DNA of 64,000 nt from the NCBI GenBank assembly GCA_910584685.1, contig CAJUAO010000008.1, positions 1 to 64,000 on the forward strand, in the 5' to 3' direction. Positions 54,418 to 63,499 of this stretch are shown piece by piece. Made by a program: the position numbers and the translations under genes. Origin of the DNA: an uncultured Lachnospiraceae bacterium (lineage in GTDB: Bacteria > Bacillota > Clostridia > Lachnospirales > Lachnospiraceae). Under the pieces are notes generated by a model. The model had not been told where the DNA came from and did not search any database. It was given only the letters and a program-made list of their open reading frames with translations. Each line of letters opens with the position of its first letter. Position 1 is the stretch's first letter.

Positions 54418-55191
54418 ATGTTGCTGCAGAGTGATTTTATACGCCGGTACGGGTTAAGCGGAAATGCATTGAAGCTGTTTGCCGTGATTATTATGCTTGT
54501 GGACCATGTGGGCGCTGTATTGCTTCCCCAGTACAGAATACTGAGATATATAGGAAGATTATCATTTCCAATATACTGCTTTCTGATTACGGAAGGTGTT
54601 GTCCATACTCACGGCATATACAGGTATGGAGCAAGGCTTTTGGCATTTGCTGTTATTTCAGAAATACCCTTTGACCTTGCCATATTTGGAAAGACTTTGG
54701 AGTTTTCGGAGCAAAATGTATTCTTTACATTGTTTATTGGCATGAGCGTAGTTTGGCTCACACGTCTTACAGATGCCTCCAAAGGGCTTGCAGCGCTGTT
54801 TCTTGGAATGGGAGCCGCCCTATGGCTTAGGACTGATTATTCCGCCTATGGTATTATAATGATATACTGCTTTTATATATTCAGGGAAAAGCCTCTATGG
54901 ATGCTTATCTCAGTGGGAGCAACAAATTATATTATGGGTATTGGAGGAACAGGCTCGCAAAAGTATGCGGTTCTTGCAATGATACCTGTTTTTCTTTACT
55001 CAGGAAAAAAATCCTATGGCGATAGAGAGATAAGGGCAGAGCTTAATTTATGCAGGTCTGATAATATAAATAACCATATGTCCGCCGAAAGAAAAAAAAC
55101 AGCGGGACAGCTATTGCTTCAATATGGCTTTTATGCAATATATCCTGTACATTTGCTTATCCTGTTTTTTATAAAAAAATATATAATGTAG
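54418..55191 (+). CDS. TraX-family membrane protein
   Basis: 257 residues, about eight transmembrane helices. LSGNALKLFAVIIMLVDHVGAVLLPQYRILRYIGRLSFPIYCFLITEGVVHT is the TraX family signature. F-plasmid TraX acetylates pilin, and chromosomal homologues in Firmicutes probably acetylate another surface or cell-wall component. It starts two bases after the stop of the GH13 pseudoenzyme, so the two are co-translated. Confidence 0.88.
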   Translation: MLLQSDFIRRYGLSGNALKLFAVIIMLVDHVGAVLLPQYRILRYIGRLSFPIYCFLITEGVVHTHGIYRYGARLLAFAVISEIPFDLAIFGKTLEFSEQNVFFTLFIGMSVVWLTRLTDASKGLAALFLGMGAALWLRTDYSAYGIIMIYCFYIFREKPLWMLISVGATNYIMGIGGTGSQKYAVLAMIPVFLYSGKKSYGDREIRAELNLCRSDNINNHMSAERKKTAGQLLLQYGFYAIYPVHLLILFFIKKYIM

Positions 55192-55271
55192 CCTTGGGGC
55201 AGCTGACGCAGATAGTAATATAAATTTTATATATTTATTCAGTAAAGGCTTTAGGAAGGGAGAGGCTTTGT

Positions 55272-55943
55272 ATGGATGGAATTATTTTTGATATGGACGG
55301 AGTTCTTATTGATACGGAAAGAATGTATATGGATTGCTGGATTATTGCGGGAAGAGAGCTTGGAATTGATAATGAAAGCGTGGAAGGCCTTGTCCATGAC
55401 TGCATAGGATTATCTTCCAATGATATGCGAGCATTGTGCGAAAAAAGGCTTAAGGGAAAAGCTTCATATGATGAAAGCTTAAAAAGGGTAAGGGACATTT
55501 TTAAAAGAAAAAGAATAGAGGAGGGTATACCTGTAAAAACAGGAGCATATATGCTGCTTGAATATTTGAAAACAAACAGAATATCCATGGGTTTGGCATC
55601 GTCTACATCTTATCATACTATAGAGGAAGAGCTTACACAGTTAAAAATGATTGATTATTTTAAGGTGATAGTAAGCGGAGATATGGTAAGTGAGGGAAAA
55701 CCGGCTCCAATGATTTATGAAAAGGCATGTAAGGAGCTTATGATAAGCCCGGAAAAAACCATAGCCATAGAGGACAGTATAAACGGATTAAAGGCTGCAA
55801 AGGGAGCGGGACTTAAAACAATTATGGTTCCTGACCTTCTGCCGTTTACAGAGGACCTGGAACCATATGTTGACGAGCATTTTGACAATCTAAAGGGTAT
55901 ACAGGAGGCATTGAGCAACGGAGAGTTACTTTGCGGACTGTAA
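55272..55943 (+). CDS. HAD-superfamily hydrolase (beta-phosphoglucomutase-like)
   Basis: 223 residues. FDMDGVLIDTE (motif I with nucleophile and acid), GLASSTS (motif II), KPAPMIYEKA (motif III lysine) and AIEDSINGLKAAKGAG (motif IV). A helical cap lies between motifs I and II. Phosphatase or phosphoglucomutase activity on a small sugar phosphate. Its 3' end overlaps the convergent bioY end by 18 bases. Confidence 0.9.
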   Translation: MDGIIFDMDGVLIDTERMYMDCWIIAGRELGIDNESVEGLVHDCIGLSSNDMRALCEKRLKGKASYDESLKRVRDIFKRKRIEEGIPVKTGAYMLLEYLKTNRISMGLASSTSYHTIEEELTQLKMIDYFKVIVSGDMVSEGKPAPMIYEKACKELMISPEKTIAIEDSINGLKAAKGAGLKTIMVPDLLPFTEDLEPYVDEHFDNLKGIQEALSNGELLCGL

Positions 55944-56504
55944 TATTTGTATCTTTGAGGCAGATAGCGCCTTTCGTATTGAAAGAGCCGTAAAGTAGGC
56001 GATTATCATGGAAAGAATATCCTTTGGAATATATGGTATGGAGACAGCCATGGCAGCCGGCCACAGCTTCATATCCATAATAAGGCAGAACTGTATTACT
56101 CCTATAACGTGACATATAATAAGTCCCACAAGAGGAAGTAATATTTTTAAAATAATATTCTTAAGATGGCAATTCTTTTGTTCGTATGCTGCGCCGCAGA
56201 AAAATGCAATAAATAAAAATCCCCATAAAAAGCCGCCTGTAATTCCAAAGAGAACAGAAGGACCGCCTGTGAAGCCGTTATATACAGGAATACCCACAAG
56301 ACCTAAAAGAATGTAGACGGCTACGGCTATTGTTCCACTTTTTTTGCCAAGGATAAAGCCAAGAAATGCCATAGCAAAGGTTTGAAGCGTTGCAGGAACG
56401 CCGAATATCTGAAATCCTATGGGAAGGGCTGATATAACGGCAGCAATGGCGGTAAACATACCTATCATGATAATAGCTGAGGTTTTATTTTTTGTTTCGT
56501 TCAT
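55926..56504 (-). CDS. bioY: Biotin ECF transporter S component BioY
   Basis: 192 residues, six transmembrane helices. SALPIGFQIFGVPATLQTFAMAFLGFILGKKSG and YNGFTGGPSVLFGITGGFLWGF are BioY signatures. Biotin uptake with the shared ECF module. BirA-like operator pairs lie 64-154 bases upstream. Convergent with and overlapping the HAD gene. Confidence 0.95.
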   Translation of the reverse strand: MNETKNKTSAIIMIGMFTAIAAVISALPIGFQIFGVPATLQTFAMAFLGFILGKKSGTIAVAVYILLGLVGIPVYNGFTGGPSVLFGITGGFLWGFLFIAFFCGAAYEQKNCHLKNIILKILLPLVGLIICHVIGVIQFCLIMDMKLWPAAMAVSIPYIPKDILSMIIAYFTALSIRKALSASKIQILQSAK

Positions 56505-56567
56505 AATTATGCCTTTCTACAGAAAATATCTTGATTTTCCGATTGTTTATTTTTGTTAATCATATGT

Positions 56568-56658
56568 ATTGTCAACCAAAATGAAAATAATAGATGACAA
56601 TAGATAATATAAATCTGAAAAAACATATTGTCAACTTATTTTTTTTCGAGATGACAAT
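56568..56658. promoter_or_regulatory. Two BirA-like operators upstream of bioY
   Basis: ATTGTCAAC (56568-56576), 16 bases, GATGACAAT (56593-56601); then ATTGTCAAC (56627-56635), 14 bases, GATGACAAT (56650-56658). The half-site and the 14-16 base spacing resemble biotin-repressor (BirA) boxes of Firmicutes, and bioY is the usual target. The half-site is not the exact textbook TTGTAAACC, so the factor is inferred. Confidence 0.5.
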
Positions 56659-56805
56659 TATAATTTATGAAGAAGCATGGAAAAAAATAACAGCCTCTCT
56701 TTTTTGTGCAAGGATAGAGAGGAAAAATGAAAGAATAAGCCTTATAATAATAAAGGCGGATTTTATGTCCATAAAGCGCAATATGCGCAGATAAGGAGGT
56801 ATATC

Positions 56806-57684
56806 ATGGAATGGGCTTACAGATTAAACCAAAGTATGAATTATATTGAAGAACATCTGACAGGTAAAATTGACTATGAACAGCTTGGGAGGATTGCCTG
56901 CTGCTCAACCTATCACTATCAGAGAATGTTTACCTATATGGCGGGAATCACTCTGGCAGAGTATATCCGAAGAAGAAAAATGTCTTTAGCGGCGGTAGAC
57001 TTACAGGATGGAAATGCAAGGATTATTGATATTGCAGAGAAATACGGATACAGTTCTCCAACTGCGTTTAACAGGGCGTTCCAGTCATTTCACGGAATAG
57101 CCCCCTCGTCTGTGAAAGACGAGGGCGTATCCGTGAAATCTTTTTCCCCCATTGTATTTAGAATTGCTGTAAAAGGAGCGACAGAAATGAATTATAGAAT
57201 TGAAAAAAAAGAAGCATTCCGCATTATTGGCGTATCTGCACCGCTTGATAAGGAAATCGAAAATAATTTTATGGTTGTGCCTAAAATGTGGCAGGAGGCG
57301 TCTGAAAACGGAACAATACAGAAATTAGCAGGAATGATGGATACGCCGCCAATGGGACTTTTAGGCGTAAGCGCCTGCAATGACAAGGAACAATGGAAAT
57401 ATTTTATTGCCGTTTCCAGTACAAAAACAAGCGGTGAGTTTGAAGAATATATTGTTCCTGCGTCAACCTGGGCAATCTTTTCCGGAACGGGTACAAACCG
57501 CTCCATACAGGAATTGGAGCAGCGGATTATAACAGAGTGGCTTCCAACCTCCGGATATGAGTATGACAATGCCCCTGATATTGAGGTTTACTTAAATCCG
57601 GACCCACAGAACGCGCAATATGAGGTATGGATACCTGTAACAAAGAAAAGAGATAACGGAGGAACTTATGGAGGAGAAATTTAA
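56806..57684 (+). CDS. AraC-type regulator with C-terminal GyrI-like domain (copy 2)
   Basis: 292 residues. AraC DNA-binding domain (YEQLGRIACCSTYHYQRMFTYMAGITLAEYIRRRKMSLAA and IIDIAEKYGYSSPTAFNRAFQSFHGIAPSSVK), then a GyrI-like domain from MNYRIEKKEAFRIIGVSA. Same architecture as the gene at 22915 and clearly homologous, but not a recent duplicate. Overlaps the next gene by 17 bases, so the pair is an operon. Confidence 0.9.
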   Translation: MEWAYRLNQSMNYIEEHLTGKIDYEQLGRIACCSTYHYQRMFTYMAGITLAEYIRRRKMSLAAVDLQDGNARIIDIAEKYGYSSPTAFNRAFQSFHGIAPSSVKDEGVSVKSFSPIVFRIAVKGATEMNYRIEKKEAFRIIGVSAPLDKEIENNFMVVPKMWQEASENGTIQKLAGMMDTPPMGLLGVSACNDKEQWKYFIAVSSTKTSGEFEEYIVPASTWAIFSGTGTNRSIQELEQRIITEWLPTSGYEYDNAPDIEVYLNPDPQNAQYEVWIPVTKKRDNGGTYGGEI

Positions 57685-58150
57685 TATGTTTATGGAAACA
57701 GTTGATGAGCATTTCCGCAGCTTTGTAAGCGAAATCAACGAATATCTGACAGGGAACGGCTGTAAGTGTGATATAAAACTGCAAAAAAGCGGTTATGCCG
57801 TATCCTATGTGTTTAACAGCAGCAAAAGGACTTTGGCAACATTCGTATCCCGAAAAACGGGTATGAAGCTCCGCATTTATCCCGAGCATATACAGGAATA
57901 CCAGAGTTTTCTTGACACACTTCCCGAAAAGGTAAAAAAAGAAATCAAGAAAGCATCAGTCTGCAAACGTCTTATCAATCCCAGTGACTGTAATCCTAAA
58001 TGTATAATGGGATATAACTTTATATTGGATGGCGGGCAGTATCAGAAATGCCGTTACATGGCGTTTCAGCCTTCATTGAGCGAGGAAAACAATCCATATA
58101 TAAAGCAGTTTTTAGAAAAAGAATTGCGGGCATGCGCCAGTTATGAATAA
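57668..58150 (+). CDS. Conserved hypothetical protein co-translated with the AraC-GyrI regulator
   Basis: 160 residues, cytoplasmic, no membrane segment. N-terminal half FMETVDEHFRSFVSEINEYLTGNGCKCDIKLQKSGYAVSYVFN with TLATFVSRKTGMKLRIYPEHI suggests an alpha/beta small domain. Five cysteines cluster in the C-terminal half (VCKRLINPSDCNPKCIMGY, QKCRYMAF, LRACASYE), which could bind metal. Overlaps the upstream gene. Proteins of this type commonly follow AraC-GyrI genes, but I cannot name a function. Confidence 0.65.
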   Translation: MEEKFNMFMETVDEHFRSFVSEINEYLTGNGCKCDIKLQKSGYAVSYVFNSSKRTLATFVSRKTGMKLRIYPEHIQEYQSFLDTLPEKVKKEIKKASVCKRLINPSDCNPKCIMGYNFILDGGQYQKCRYMAFQPSLSEENNPYIKQFLEKELRACASYE

Positions 58151-58217
58151 ACAGGAAAGGTTGATTACCCAGGAAAGTTTACAGGCGATAGTCGTCAAAT
58201 AGCCAGCCCCACAGACG

Positions 58218-58270
58218 CAGAGCCGACCAACGAGTGAGAAATCACAGTTTGTCGGCTCTGTTTTATTTTA
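58218..58270 (+). terminator. Terminator of the AraC-GyrI operon
   Basis: CAGAGCCGAC and GTCGGCTCTG form a perfect 10-bp stem around a 23-base loop and are followed by TTTTATTTTA. Confidence 0.9.
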
Positions 58271-58396
58271 TAAGGTTTAAAGGAAAACGCCCGCCATAAA
58301 AAACGGTTTTTTAAATTCATATGAATAAAATTTAATTGTAAAAATTGTCAATATATCATATACTAAAAATCAGAGAAAAAATAAAGGAGAGTTAGA

Positions 58397-61330
58397 ATGA
58401 GCAATATAACCGAAATAAAGCCTGAAGATATACCCGCTTATTCCATAGAAGCAGTGGAAGACATAACAGAGCTTAACTCTAAGGGCTATCTTTTAAAGCA
58501 TAAAAAAACAGGAGCAAATATAGTACTTCTTTCAAATGATGACGACAACAAGGTATTTAACATAGCTTTCCGCACACCGCCGGAAAACGACACGGGACTT
58601 CCACACATACTCGAGCACAGCGTATTGTGCGGCTCAAGAAAATATCCCTCAAAAAATCCCTTTGAGGAGCTGGCGCAGGGCTCTCTTAATACCTTTCTGA
58701 ACGCCGTGACATACCCTGACAAAACCATGTATCCTATAGCAAGCTGCAATGACAAGGATTTTAAAAATCTTATGGACGTATATCTTGATGCGGTATTTCA
58801 TCCAAACATATATACAAAGCCGGAAATATTTAATCAGGAGGGCTGGCATTATGACCTTTCGTCAAAGGAGGAGCAGCTTAAATATAACGGGGTAGTATAT
58901 AATGAGATGAAGGGCGCTCTTTCAGAGCCGTCGTCAATACTTGAAAGAGAGATTGAAAGCGCGCTTTTGCCAGACACCTGCTATTATTACGAATCAGGGG
59001 GAAAGCCTCAGTCAATACCTGAATTATCCTATGAGGAATTTTTGGATTTTCACAGAAAATATTATCATCCTTCAAACAGCTATATATATCTTTACGGAGA
59101 TATGGATATGGCAGAAAGGCTTTCCTATCTTGATAAAGAGTACCTTGGGGAATATGACAGGCTTGATATAAACTCGTCTATAGGAGAGCAAAAGTCCTTT
59201 GATGAGATAAAATATATAGAAAAGCCGTATCCTATTGGAAATGATGAGGATGAGACGGATAAGGGCTATCTTTCGTACAGTGTATTATGCGGCTCGGCTC
59301 TTGATACAGAGGAATACTATGCGTTGGAAGCCGTATCCTATGCCCTTATCGGCTGTCCGGGAGCGCCAATAAAGGAGGCGCTTACAGACGCAGGCATAGG
59401 AAAATCCATATCAGGAGGAGAAACCTCGCTGTCACGGATTTACTTCAGAATACACGCAAAAAATGTGGATGTGTCAAAGAGAGACGAGTTTGTAAGAATA
59501 ATAGACGATAAGCTTAATCAGATAGTTAAGGAGGGCATGGATAAAAAAGCCTTAAAGGCCGCGCTTAACATAGACGAGTTCCGGTATAGGGAGGCAGACT
59601 ACGGAAGCTATCCAAAGGGCTTATATTACTCCCTTTACGTATATGACAGCTGGCTTTATGACGAGAAAAAGCCGTTTATAAATATAAAGGCGGCAGAAAT
59701 ATTTGAGAAGCTGAACAAAAAGCTTGATACAGACTATTATGAAAGGCTTATTGAAAAATATTTTATAAAAAATAACCACAAGGTTATATTCTCCCTTTAT
59801 CCGAAAAAAGGATTAGAGGAGGAAACGGAGAAGGGTACGCAGGAAAGGCTTGATAAATACAGGAAAACCTTAGATGACAGCGCAGAAAGAATGCTTATAG
59901 ATGAAACTAAATCATTAGAGGAATATCAGAGCGAGCCGTCGTCAAGGGAGGATATGGAAAAGCTGCCTATTCTTGATATTTCAGACATAAAGACAGAGCC
60001 AAAGCCTTACAGGTATGAGAAAAGACAGGAGGAGGCTCCTGTGGTTTTCACTGATATTTTCACAAACGGCATAGGCTACTTAAATCTTTCCTTTGACTGT
60101 AAATATGTGCCAAAAAAGCTTATTCCGTATATAGGTCTTCTTACTTCGGTTTTGACAAATATGGATACAGAGCATTATAAATATTCCGATTTGAATAATG
60201 AGATAAATATACATTCAGGGGGAATATCAAGAAATGTATTTATGTATGAGAAATATGCCGTGGACAGGAATTACAGCCTGAGATTTGAAATGGAAATAAA
60301 GACGTTTTACAGAGAGCTGCCTTTTGCATTTAATATAATGAAGGAAATATTGCTTCATACTAATGTGGATAATGAAAAGCGTCTGAAGGAGATTATTGCA
60401 GAGGATTCCACAAGACTGCGCCAGCATATTATATCACAGGGCCACGCCGCCGCGCTTTACAGAGCCCTGTCGTATCAGTCGGAATCAGACGTGATAATGG
60501 ACATAATAAGCGGAGGAATAGGCACCTACGAGTATTACCATGAGTGGGAGAAAAGCTTTGATTTTAATGAGATTACCGGTAATTTAAAAAAGGTAATGAA
60601 ACTTATATTTAATAAGGAAAATCTTACAATAAATTATATAGCTGACGAGGAAGGCTATGGAGCAATGAAGCCGCATATACATGAGCTTACGGACAGTCTG
60701 TATACAGACAGGCTTATTTTGCCTTCCGATTCCCTTCCTGTAAGGGTACGTAATGAGGCGTTTATTATACCTTCTCCTGTGTCATACACAGCAAGGGTAG
60801 GAAATTTTATAAATGCGGGCTATGAATATACAGGTACGCTTCTTACCCTTAAAAATGCCTTGGACTACGGCTATCTTTGGAACAATGTAAGAGTACTTGG
60901 AGGAGCTTACGGCGTAATGAGCAGATATAGCAGAAATACCGGAAATATGGCATATATGTCATACAGGGACCCGAATGTTGCAAAGACAAGCGAAGCATTT
61001 CTTTCTGTTCCCGGCTATCTTAAGGATTTTGACGCTGATGAAAGAGAAATAAGAAAATATATTATCGGAGCAATAAGAGCCCTTGATACGCCTTTAACGC
61101 CGAAATCGGAGGGAGACAGGGCCTTTGCAGCATATATTACAGGCAGGACAAACGAGGCTATGAAAAAAGAAAGAGAAGAGGTTCTTTCCCTTTCAGCAGA
61201 GAAAATAAGACAGACAGCCCCCCTTATAGAGGCAGTCTTAAAGCAAAATTATATATGTACCGTGGGAAATAGGGAAAAGATAATGGAAGCAAAGGATTTA
61301 TTTGGAGAGATAAGAGACATTTTTCAGTAA
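58397..61330 (+). CDS. Presequence-protease-like M16C zinc metallopeptidase
   Basis: 977 residues, the size of PreP/HypA-type M16C proteases. Inverted zinc motif H70-ILE-H74 with E73 in LPHILEHSVLCGS, second ligand in NGVVYNEMKGALSEP, and the R/Y pair near the end of the C-terminal half (YMSYRDPN). Two-halved clamshell that degrades short unfolded peptides in the cytoplasm. No signal peptide. Followed by era after 19 bases. Confidence 0.92.
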   Translation: MSNITEIKPEDIPAYSIEAVEDITELNSKGYLLKHKKTGANIVLLSNDDDNKVFNIAFRTPPENDTGLPHILEHSVLCGSRKYPSKNPFEELAQGSLNTFLNAVTYPDKTMYPIASCNDKDFKNLMDVYLDAVFHPNIYTKPEIFNQEGWHYDLSSKEEQLKYNGVVYNEMKGALSEPSSILEREIESALLPDTCYYYESGGKPQSIPELSYEEFLDFHRKYYHPSNSYIYLYGDMDMAERLSYLDKEYLGEYDRLDINSSIGEQKSFDEIKYIEKPYPIGNDEDETDKGYLSYSVLCGSALDTEEYYALEAVSYALIGCPGAPIKEALTDAGIGKSISGGETSLSRIYFRIHAKNVDVSKRDEFVRIIDDKLNQIVKEGMDKKALKAALNIDEFRYREADYGSYPKGLYYSLYVYDSWLYDEKKPFINIKAAEIFEKLNKKLDTDYYERLIEKYFIKNNHKVIFSLYPKKGLEEETEKGTQERLDKYRKTLDDSAERMLIDETKSLEEYQSEPSSREDMEKLPILDISDIKTEPKPYRYEKRQEEAPVVFTDIFTNGIGYLNLSFDCKYVPKKLIPYIGLLTSVLTNMDTEHYKYSDLNNEINIHSGGISRNVFMYEKYAVDRNYSLRFEMEIKTFYRELPFAFNIMKEILLHTNVDNEKRLKEIIAEDSTRLRQHIISQGHAAALYRALSYQSESDVIMDIISGGIGTYEYYHEWEKSFDFNEITGNLKKVMKLIFNKENLTINYIADEEGYGAMKPHIHELTDSLYTDRLILPSDSLPVRVRNEAFIIPSPVSYTARVGNFINAGYEYTGTLLTLKNALDYGYLWNNVRVLGGAYGVMSRYSRNTGNMAYMSYRDPNVAKTSEAFLSVPGYLKDFDADEREIRKYIIGAIRALDTPLTPKSEGDRAFAAYITGRTNEAMKKEREEVLSLSAEKIRQTAPLIEAVLKQNYICTVGNREKIMEAKDLFGEIRDIFQ

Positions 61331-61349
61331 AAAGATATATGAGGTGAAA

Positions 61350-62297
61350 ATGAAAGAAGATTTAACAAAAGCCAATTCATCAGAAACAAATTTGTTAAAA
61401 ACAAATGTAAAATCAGGCTTTGTGACGCTGATTGGCAGACCAAATGTGGGAAAGTCCACGCTTATGAACAGGCTTATAGGCCAGAAGATAGCTATCACAA
61501 GCCACAAGCCACAGACTACCAGAAACAGGATACAGACCGTATATACAGACGAGAGAGGACAGATAGTGTTTCTTGATACTCCAGGTATACACAAGGCAAA
61601 AAACAAGCTTGGAGAATATATGGTAAATACGGCAGAAAAAACCCTTAAGGAGTCAGACGTTATCCTTTGGCTTGTGGAGCCTGCTACCTATATAGGAGCA
61701 GGAGAGCAGCATATAACAGAACAGCTTAAAAAGACAAGCACGCCTGTTATTCTTGTTATTAATAAGTCAGACACGGTAAAGAAGGAAGAAATTCTTAAAA
61801 TCATTGATGTCTACAGAAAAATATATGATTTTGCAGAAATAATACCTGTGTCTGCGTTAAAGGGGACAAATACTGATGATATTTTAGATACGCTATTTAA
61901 ATATCTTGACAGCGGACCTATGTTTTATGACGAGGACACGGTTACAGACCAGCCAATGAGGCAGATAGTGGCTGAGCTTATAAGAGAAAAGGCCCTTAAA
62001 TGCCTTGATGATGAGATACCTCATGGAATAGCGGTATATATTGACAGGATGAAGGAGCGTAAAAACGGCAGAATCACGGATATAGACGCTACCATAGTGT
62101 GTGAAAGAGAGTCCCACAAGGGAATTATTATAGGGAAACAGGGAGCAATGCTTAAAAAGATAGGCTCAGCCGCAAGATATGAAATAGAAAAGATGATGGA
62201 GCAACAGGTTAATTTAAAGCTATGGGTAAAGGTAAGGAAGGAATGGAGAGACAGCGATATACAGCTTAAGAACTTTGGTTATATAAACGAAAGTTAA
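61350..62297 (+). CDS. era: GTPase Era
   Basis: About 315 residues from ATG 61350 with GAGG five bases before it (a GTG at 61344 is possible). G1 GRPNVGKST, G2 TTRN, G3 DTPG, G4 NKSD, G5 SALKG, then the C-terminal KH domain with GIIIGKQGAMLKKIGSAAR. Binds the 3' end of 16S rRNA during 30S maturation. Next gene is recO, the standard Firmicute neighbour. Confidence 0.96.
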   Translation: MKEDLTKANSSETNLLKTNVKSGFVTLIGRPNVGKSTLMNRLIGQKIAITSHKPQTTRNRIQTVYTDERGQIVFLDTPGIHKAKNKLGEYMVNTAEKTLKESDVILWLVEPATYIGAGEQHITEQLKKTSTPVILVINKSDTVKKEEILKIIDVYRKIYDFAEIIPVSALKGTNTDDILDTLFKYLDSGPMFYDEDTVTDQPMRQIVAELIREKALKCLDDEIPHGIAVYIDRMKERKNGRITDIDATIVCERESHKGIIIGKQGAMLKKIGSAARYEIEKMMEQQVNLKLWVKVRKEWRDSDIQLKNFGYINES

Positions 62298-62328
62298 AGG
62301 CTATCAGCCCAGAAAAGAGGTGACAGGA

Positions 62329-63063
62329 GTGGTAGCACAAATTACCCTTACAGGGATGGTTTTAAGCGCCGCTCCTGTAGGCGATTATGATAAAAGGCTT
62401 GTTATTCTCACAAGAGAGAGAGGGAAGATAACAGCCTTTGCCAAAGGGGCAAGAAGACCTAACAGCCAGTATGTTGCCGGAAGCCGTCCCTTTTCCTTTG
62501 GGGAGTTTATACTTTATCAGGGGAGGGAGGCGTATACCCTTACAGGAATGAATATAACAAACTACTTTGAGGACATGGCCCTCAATCTTGATAAGGTATA
62601 TTACGGAATGTATTTTTTGGAGCTTGCAGGATATTTCGGCAGGGAGGGCGTAGAGGCTAAGGATATGCTAAATTTGTTATATGCCTCATTTACAGCCATA
62701 AATAAAGATAAGATTCCACATAAGCTGATAAAATGCATATTTGAGCTGAAAATATTTGCGTTAAACGGAGAATATCCGGATGTGTTTTGCTGTCAGGGCT
62801 GCGGAAGGTCAGAGGAGCTTACATATTTCAGCATATCGGCAGATGGAGTATTATGCCATAGCTGTAAGGATATAAAAAAGGATGGGATTTTGTTAAATAG
62901 CTCTACCTTATACACGTTACAATATATTATATCATCGCCTATAGGAAGATTATATACCTTTAAGGTATCGGATGAGGTTATGACAGAGCTGTCAATGGTT
63001 ATGTCAAGGTGGATTGCAGTTCACTGTGACAGGGAGTTTAAATCGTTGGAGCTGCTGGGATAA
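62329..63063 (+). CDS. recO: DNA repair protein RecO
   Basis: About 244 residues. OB-fold N-terminus (LTGMVLSAAPVGDYDKRLVILTRERGKITAFAKGARRPNS), then the helical domain with a four-cysteine zinc site (CCQGCGRSEEL...LCHSC). Loads RecA with RecF/RecR. Start GTG 62329 has AGAGG eight bases upstream. GTG 62320 is an alternative with the box overlapping it. Downstream lies giant-hairpin copy C. Confidence 0.95.
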   Translation: MVAQITLTGMVLSAAPVGDYDKRLVILTRERGKITAFAKGARRPNSQYVAGSRPFSFGEFILYQGREAYTLTGMNITNYFEDMALNLDKVYYGMYFLELAGYFGREGVEAKDMLNLLYASFTAINKDKIPHKLIKCIFELKIFALNGEYPDVFCCQGCGRSEELTYFSISADGVLCHSCKDIKKDGILLNSSTLYTLQYIISSPIGRLYTFKVSDEVMTELSMVMSRWIAVHCDREFKSLELLG

Positions 63064-63086
63064 TGAAATGGTAATTTGTATGTTTA

Positions 63087-63474
63087 ATATACAAATTTCC
63101 TTACATGTAAGCCGGGTATGTCCCATTAACAGGCTCCTAGGGTTGGAATGGGGAGGGCTTAAGGGAGGCAGGCAGCTAAATATAATTTTTTAAAGCTTCG
63201 GAACATGGAAGAAATTCTATCAACAAAATACCGCCACCTTCTAAGCTGCGAGCGTAACTCGCAAGGGGCTAAAGAGCAAGCCCCCTGCTCAGACAGACGC
63301 TCTACGCTAAGAAGCTGACGGTATTCTGTTGATGAATTTCTAACCATGTTCCTCAATGCTTTAAAAAATAATATTTAGCTGCCTGCCTCCCTTAAGCCCT
63401 CCCCATTCCAACCCTAGAAGCCTGTTAATGGGACATACCCTCAGTTGCAAGCTGTTAGGTGAAGAAAAGCTATT
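63087..63474 (+). repeat. Giant variable-arm hairpin element, copy C
   Basis: Stem ends GGGTATGTCCCATTAACAGG (63114) and CCTGTTAATGGGACATACCC (63440), 327 bases, arms complementary almost throughout. Relative to copy A the arm reads GGAATGGGGAGGG with CCCTCCCCATTCC instead of GGAACAGGGAGGG with CCCTCCCTGTTCC, so both sides changed together. Apex identical in plan to A and B. Flanks TTACATGTAAGCC and CCCTCAGTTGCAAGCTGTTAG match copy A. Lies between the ends of recO and the ABC-F gene. Confidence 0.82.
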
Positions 63475-63499
63475 GTTTTTTCCCAATTCGTTACCTTAT

